Of a stretch of DNA of 64,000 nt, positions 59,581 through 64,000 are shown piece by piece. This DNA is from Yponomeuta sedellus (Eukaryota > Arthropoda > Insecta > Lepidoptera > Yponomeutidae): assembly GCA_934045075.1 (NCBI GenBank), contig OW203730.1, forward strand, positions 11,770,692 through 11,834,691, written 5' to 3'. The notes beneath the pieces are model-generated. The model was not told the origin of the DNA. It worked only from the letters and a program-made list of their open reading frames with translations, and ran no database searches. Position 1 is the first letter of the stretch. Every line of letters begins with the position of its first letter. A program made the position numbers and the translations under genes.

Positions 59581-62455
59581 CCTTCTTCTTCTTCGTCGTT
59601 TCCTCATGGCTGAAGGACGTGACTAAGGGTAGATTCTGCCACTAGCTCTCTCCATTGGATTGTATTACGCGCCAGATGTATGGCTGCTTGTAGGGTCCTT
59701 ACCGAAGCTTTAGTTATTATATCTGACCAACGCGTTGGTGGTCGTCCTCTGCTTCATTTCCCGTTCGCTCGACTGGTGATGATAACATACTCCAGGTTAT
59801 CTGGCCCGCGTCGGACGGTATGTCCGAAAAACTTCAGGATGCATTGGGTACAGATTGTGGATAGCCTCGTCTTTATTTGAAGCTCTTCTAGAATAAATAC
59901 GTTTATGCGGCGTTCGGTCCAAGAGAGAGTATTCTCCGCCAGCACCACATTTCAAACGCATCTATTCTTTTCAGAATACGGGCTTTTAATGTCCAGGTTT
60001 CCGAGGCATACAGAAATATTGAGAACATAAGGGTCCGCATTAGTTTTATCTTTGTCTTGCGGTTGATGCTTCTGTTTTTCCATATCTTCTCAAGTCTTTT
60101 CACTGCTGACTTAGCCATCTGGGATCTTCTGACAAATTCTTGTTCGCAGTCTCCGTCATTGCTTATTTGCGAGCCTAAGTATACAAATTTGTGTACAACA
60201 TCAAGGTCTCGCAGCTCGTTGATTCGTTGCAAGGTGCCCGATCTATCAATAAACATCAACTTGGTCTTACTTCTGTTGATATGAAGTCCGTATTCTTTAC
60301 TTATACTATCCACTCTCGCTAGAAGCTCAGCCAGCTCTGTTTCCGAGGCGTCTGTGACGGTGGTGTCATCGGCAAAGCGAAGGTTGTTCAGAAGATGCCC
60401 ACCTATCCGAATGCCCCCCTCTAAATTATCCAAAACCCTTCTCATTATATGTTCCCCGATCAGGTTGAACAGTTGGGGAGATAGTATGCATCCCTGGCGC
60501 ACTCCTCGTTCTGCTTTAAAGCAGTGCGAAAGACTGTTCTCAATTCGTACTTAAGATTGACCGTTGGAGTACAGTTGCTGCACAAGAAAGGTAAGGTAGT
60601 CCGGTATACCCATCTCCTTCATAACCCTGAACATGGCCTTCCAGCTGATACAGTCAAAGGCTTTTGCATAATCGATGAAACACAAGGCTGTAGTGATGTT
60701 ATGTTCCCTGCATTTTTCGATCAGCTGTCGAATGTTCAACATTTGTTCCCTCGTTCCTCTTCATTTTACAAATCCAGCCTGTTCCTTCGGTATTTGGCTA
60801 TTGATGTAGGGTGCAAGCTGGTGGTTTAGGACGTGTAAGAGGATTTTTACGCGTGAGAGATCATAGAGATGGTTCTGTAATCTCACATTTACGGGTCTCT
60901 ACCCGTTACCTACCTCTACCCTGTCTTGTGTATAGGCACGATTGATTCGGTCCAATTTGCTGGCCATTGACCCGTTCTCCAGACTTTTTGACACACGGTA
61001 TGTACGATAGCTATGCCTTCACTTCCTATATTTCTTAGATTAGATCTTCCTAGATTTGCGCGGTTAGGCAATCGCTGCCACATGCCTTGTATTTCAGTTT
61101 GAGAAGTGCTGCCTCTACTTCCTCGAAGAGGATGTCTGGTTCCTTTTCCGAATAATGCATTTCCATAGTTCTTTCATCGCTAATTTTGTCGTATAGCTTG
61201 CGACAGTAGCTCCTCCATCTTTCGAGTACCTCATCTATATCCAATAAGGGCGTCCCCTTTTCATTTTCAATGGTCCAGTGCTTTGGTTTAAATTCCTTTG
61301 CGAGCAGGTTTACCTTTTGTAACATATCTCGGGAGTGCGCCCTTTCCAAACATTTTTCTATATCGGAGCATATACTGTCGATATAGGCCTCTCGATTTTT
61401 CTCGCAAAGTTTTTGGACAACGCTATGTAGCTCCGCATAGTGGCTTCGTTCTTCGGCTGATTTTAAGTCCTGTTCCTTTAAGGATTTCCTCTGCTTAGCC
61501 ATTTGTTTTTTGTTCAGGGTACCTATTTTTGACTAACTTCTTCAGACGGATTTTAAACGAACTTAGCAGTCAGAAGCTAAGTTCACTGCCGCAGTCTGCA
61601 CCTGCCCTCATCTTTGCTGCTGATATAGATGAGCTCCGTCTTTGGTTTACTAGAACGAAGTCAATTTGGTTCCTGTGAAGACCATTAGGTGACGTCCACG
61701 TGTAGAGTCGTCTTGGGTGTTATTGAAACCAGGTGTTCATGACCGAAAGGTCGTTCTCCATGCAAAAGTCCAAAAGCATGTTGCCACGGTTGTTTCTGAC
61801 TCCCAGTCCAAACCTGCCGACAATCTTTCTGAGATGGTAATCATCCTCAGTTTTTCCTATTTTAGAATTAAAATCGCTAAGTATTAATAATGGCTCTTTC
61901 TTAGGAACATCTTGGACTGCTTTGTTTAGATTTCCTCTTCACTGGATGAAGATGTCGGTGCATAGATGGCGAGTAGGTTATGTATGGATGGATGTATGTG
62001 TGGGTATGGCCGTGCTAATCTGATTTTCAATATCCTGTCATTGATGGAATCGTATCCCATTACCTTGTCTTTGTGCGTCGACGTATCCGGACACTATGGA
62101 CAATTTTCCAGATGGAGTAGTATAGTGTCCCGAGTCTTTTATATGCGTTTCACTTACAGCAAGAATATCCACATTATACCTGTTTATTTCCTTCTCCACG
62201 ACTTCGGCTGTTCCTGGTTAGGAGAGACCACGAACGTTCCAAGTGGCTATGGTGAGAGCGTGGTGAATGTCCCGAATTTGTCTCTTTTTGTTACGGAGTT
62301 TGATCAGCAGTAATCCAATTTCCGCAAGGGGCTTGCTGTGTCACCTTCTTGCGGCCGATAGCATTTTTTCACACCAGGTGACCCGGAACCATCCTGGCGC
62401 CGGGCGTCAACCGGATGGTCCGACAAATCCTTACTATTGTTCATCCTGCTCATAG
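59580..62455 (-). pseudogene. Decayed RTE-type LINE (endonuclease and reverse transcriptase)
   Basis: Reading on the minus strand from ATG 62453: leader, then endonuclease pieces ATWNVRGL (about 62250), NRYNVDILAVSETHIKDSG (about 62150) and RRLYTWTSPNGLHRNQIDF (about 61700). The linker and RT follow: WRSYCRKLYDK (61210), FIDYAKAFDCISW (60670), MRQGCILSPQLFN (60500), RFADDTTVTDASE (60375, the catalytic FADD) and GRPPTRWSDII near the end (about 59735). Many stops and shifts break it. The pattern is that of the abundant insect RTE/Proto2-like endonuclease-reverse transcriptases. It is inserted in the 4.8 kb element. Confidence 0.82.
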
Positions 62456-63395
62456 TTTTCTTGGGAGTATTATTAGCGGTAGTATCCCCATCCTTTTCGC
62501 TCCATCGTTTTCAGAGGTTATTTAGTCCTCTAGGCCTGTGGGGCCTTCTGGCAAGCCAGTTGTCGGGTTATCATAACTGCCGCCCGAAACTCGGCGTTAC
62601 TACTCTTTTAGCATTAGCCGGGTTTCAGAGGGCAATTCCTGCGGACGCGAGTATCATCACTATCTCCAAACAGTATCTAATGTAGGTTACCAATCTGGTA
62701 CATAAAAACGATTATGATAACACTAACATTCTAACGTATGCAGTTACTTTAGGTCTCATTTCATAGGAGAATCATGTTGGTTGTGAATCTATTATTTTTA
62801 GGACGTGACGTTTAATCCGCGTTACCGATTGCCCAGATAGTTTCACATGTTGGATGTTCTTGTTTTTCTCTTGGCCTACAAATCTTGACGTGTGGAAGTA
62901 CCATGTTACCTTTTTTTCAAACCACTTTTGGTGTCACTAAAGTCTGACATCCTCACCATGTTTTGCACAGAACAAGGTGATGTTTTGACTAAGCACTGTT
63001 TCTTGTGCTCCATTACCTTTTGTCACAATGGTGTGAAACGTCATATCCCTCTTTACCTATTTTAGTTATTCAACAGCCATGTGACTCATGCCCTATTACC
63101 TCTTGGTATACGGAAATCAAATGTAGCTTAGTCTTCTATACTCTTCGTTTTTTTATATGAAGATATGACTTATGCCGAATTACCTTATATAAAAAATATG
63201 TTCGATTGAGTTAAGCGACATTCAACTACATAGAGCGTCGTCGAATCAAATAAAATAAAATGTCAATTAATGCTCGTATTTTTTTCGAGCTTAGAGCTGT
63301 TTCCATCTTTACGTTATGACAATAAATAAAAAAGATATGATTTTTTTTCTCAAATTTTAAACTTTAAATTGCGCTCCTGAACAATTTGGTTTTTG
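62456..63395. other. Right inner part of the 4.8 kb element, no gene
   Basis: No coding motif is seen. The strings cctattacc, gtgctccattaccttttg and atgccgaattacctt echo the left subterminal repeats. The segment 62456-62700 may be the 5' UTR of the antisense LINE. Confidence 0.45.
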
Positions 63396-63430
63396 TCGCT
63401 TATGCCCTATATCCTTTTAACCGTCGATAT

Positions 63431-63737
63431 TAAACAATGGCAATTATACTACCTACTGTCAATAGACCTACACAAAATCCATCTGCAATTGACATCACTT
63501 TTGTAAGCCCATGCATAGCCCCCTTATGTGAATGGTCAGTACACGATGATAGCATGGGTAGTTACCATTACCCTACCATAACTCAAATCCAGCTGTGCAT
63601 TGAAAAATACCAGACAAATGAGCCAATTGATAAGTTTTTGTATAAAAAGACTGATTGGTTACATTATAAAAATGTATCTCAGCAATTATTATTATTTGTA
63701 ATTCAGGCAGGCAGTTATAGAACTGGTGAAGCCTGTA
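63431..63737 (+). pseudogene. Continuation of the Jockey-type LINE endonuclease after the insertion
   Basis: The frame from 63437 gives PTVNRPTQNPSAIDITFVSP and then APLCEWSVHDDSMGSYHYP, where Jockey-type endonucleases have a conserved S-D-H-Y (here S-Y-H-Y). It ends at about 63737, where an antisense L2-like fragment begins. The position before the ATG has a stop, which points to a frameshift at or near the insertion. Confidence 0.75.
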
Positions 63738-63900
63738 TCCAGATGTACATTTGTGTTTAACTCCTTGTCTGTTTTGTTTCCTTTAGATATTTATCCAGTT
63801 TTTAAACATATTAATGCTTGTGGCTGTCACTATTACTTCAGGGAGTTTGTTCTATTCTTTAACTACTCTATTGGAGAGAAAGTTCTTGTGTGGGTTATTA
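63738..63900 (-). pseudogene. LINE ORF2 C-terminal fragment (L2/CR1-like), second copy
   Basis: On the minus strand it gives NRVVKE.NKLPEVIVTATS-like residues and [14 protein letters not shown], matching the fragment at 39385-39560 almost base for base apart from a short deletion near 63801. The shared end (tttgtgtttaactccttgtc) is the 3' end of this family. Confidence 0.7.
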
Positions 63901-64000
63901 TTTGATGAGGTCGTTTGAAGTTTCAAGCAGTGTCCTCTCAGATGGGTATTAGTGTTCCGCTCAAACATCACTTTGTCAAAGTTATTGAGGTCATAATGTG

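Larger units (their letters stand above)
58637..63426. mobile_element. 4.8 kb inverted-terminal-repeat DNA element nested in the LINE
   Basis: Both ends begin CGACGGTTAAAAGGATATAG and stay identical through ggcataagcgac (32 bp). ATAT flanks both sides (58633-58636 and 63427-63430), a possible 4-bp target duplication. Near the ends, strings tgtcgcttat and ccctattacc recur (59047, 59141, 63088 and others), and an about 90-bp unit repeats in tandem at 59020-59215. No transposase of its own is visible. The centre is occupied by an antisense LINE and other repeats. Confidence 0.75.

Noticed and set aside
1..64000. A hidden multi-gene defence or biosynthetic system
   Set aside because: Apart from the helicase trio, neighbouring genes have unrelated roles and the rest is transposons; no operon-like or cluster logic is visible.

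Overview
The window looks like nuclear DNA from an insect, most probably a moth or butterfly. It is AT-rich, its genes are split by short introns with GT-AG borders, and its repeats are of kinds common in Lepidoptera: tRNA-headed SINEs, a 5S-rRNA-like SINE, RTE-, Jockey- and L2-type LINE fragments, mariner/Tc1 copies, hAT, Mutator-like (MULE) and Harbinger-like DNA elements, and a baculovirus-F-like errantivirus env remnant. All calls are by eye from motifs and splice signals; no database search was run.

Layout. 1919-2226 (+) is the last coding exon of a FLYWCH-type zinc-finger protein whose other exons lie outside the window. 6085-39919 holds three DEAD-box RNA helicase genes of the DDX18/Has1/Pitchoune family. 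Copy A (-, 9 exons, 482 aa) and copy B (+, 12 exons, 618 aa) are divergent; copy C (-, 8 exons, 458 aa) lies further along and converges on B. All three can be spliced to open frames with all helicase motifs. B carries the usual charged N-terminal tail and basic C-terminal tail. A and C lack the N-terminal tail, share an exon fusion that B does not have, and resemble each other more than B. Introns and spacers are full of transposons: Tc/mariner-like and Harbinger-like MITEs in introns of A and B, a 1.6 kb MULE-derived element and a 217-bp-arm hairpin between B and C, and a 6.4 kb intron of C holding a 2.2 kb inverted-repeat element, a dead mariner and an almost intact Tc1 element.

40-49.5 kb is a repeat district: palindromic SINEs, a short-TIR MITE, and a broken env gene (-) flanked by inverted copies of its own 3' end. 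The env gene is split by a 3.8 kb hAT-type foldback element with an 8-bp target duplication, which itself contains a SINE palindrome and a decayed THAP-domain frame. A tandem satellite of about 150-160 bp units follows. 50.9-52.3 kb holds a THAP-domain gene whose exons no longer join in frame. 53956-55515 (-) is an intact intronless gene for the beta subunit of ER glucosidase II (519 aa, HDEL ending).

56.9-63.7 kb is a Jockey-type LINE (zinc-knuckle ORF1 and endonuclease) interrupted by a 4.8 kb inverted-terminal-repeat element, which in turn contains a decayed antisense RTE-type LINE.

The three helicases are probably linked by gene duplication, with B as the ancestral-type nucleolar ribosome-biogenesis helicase. 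The other cellular genes show no evident functional link to them.
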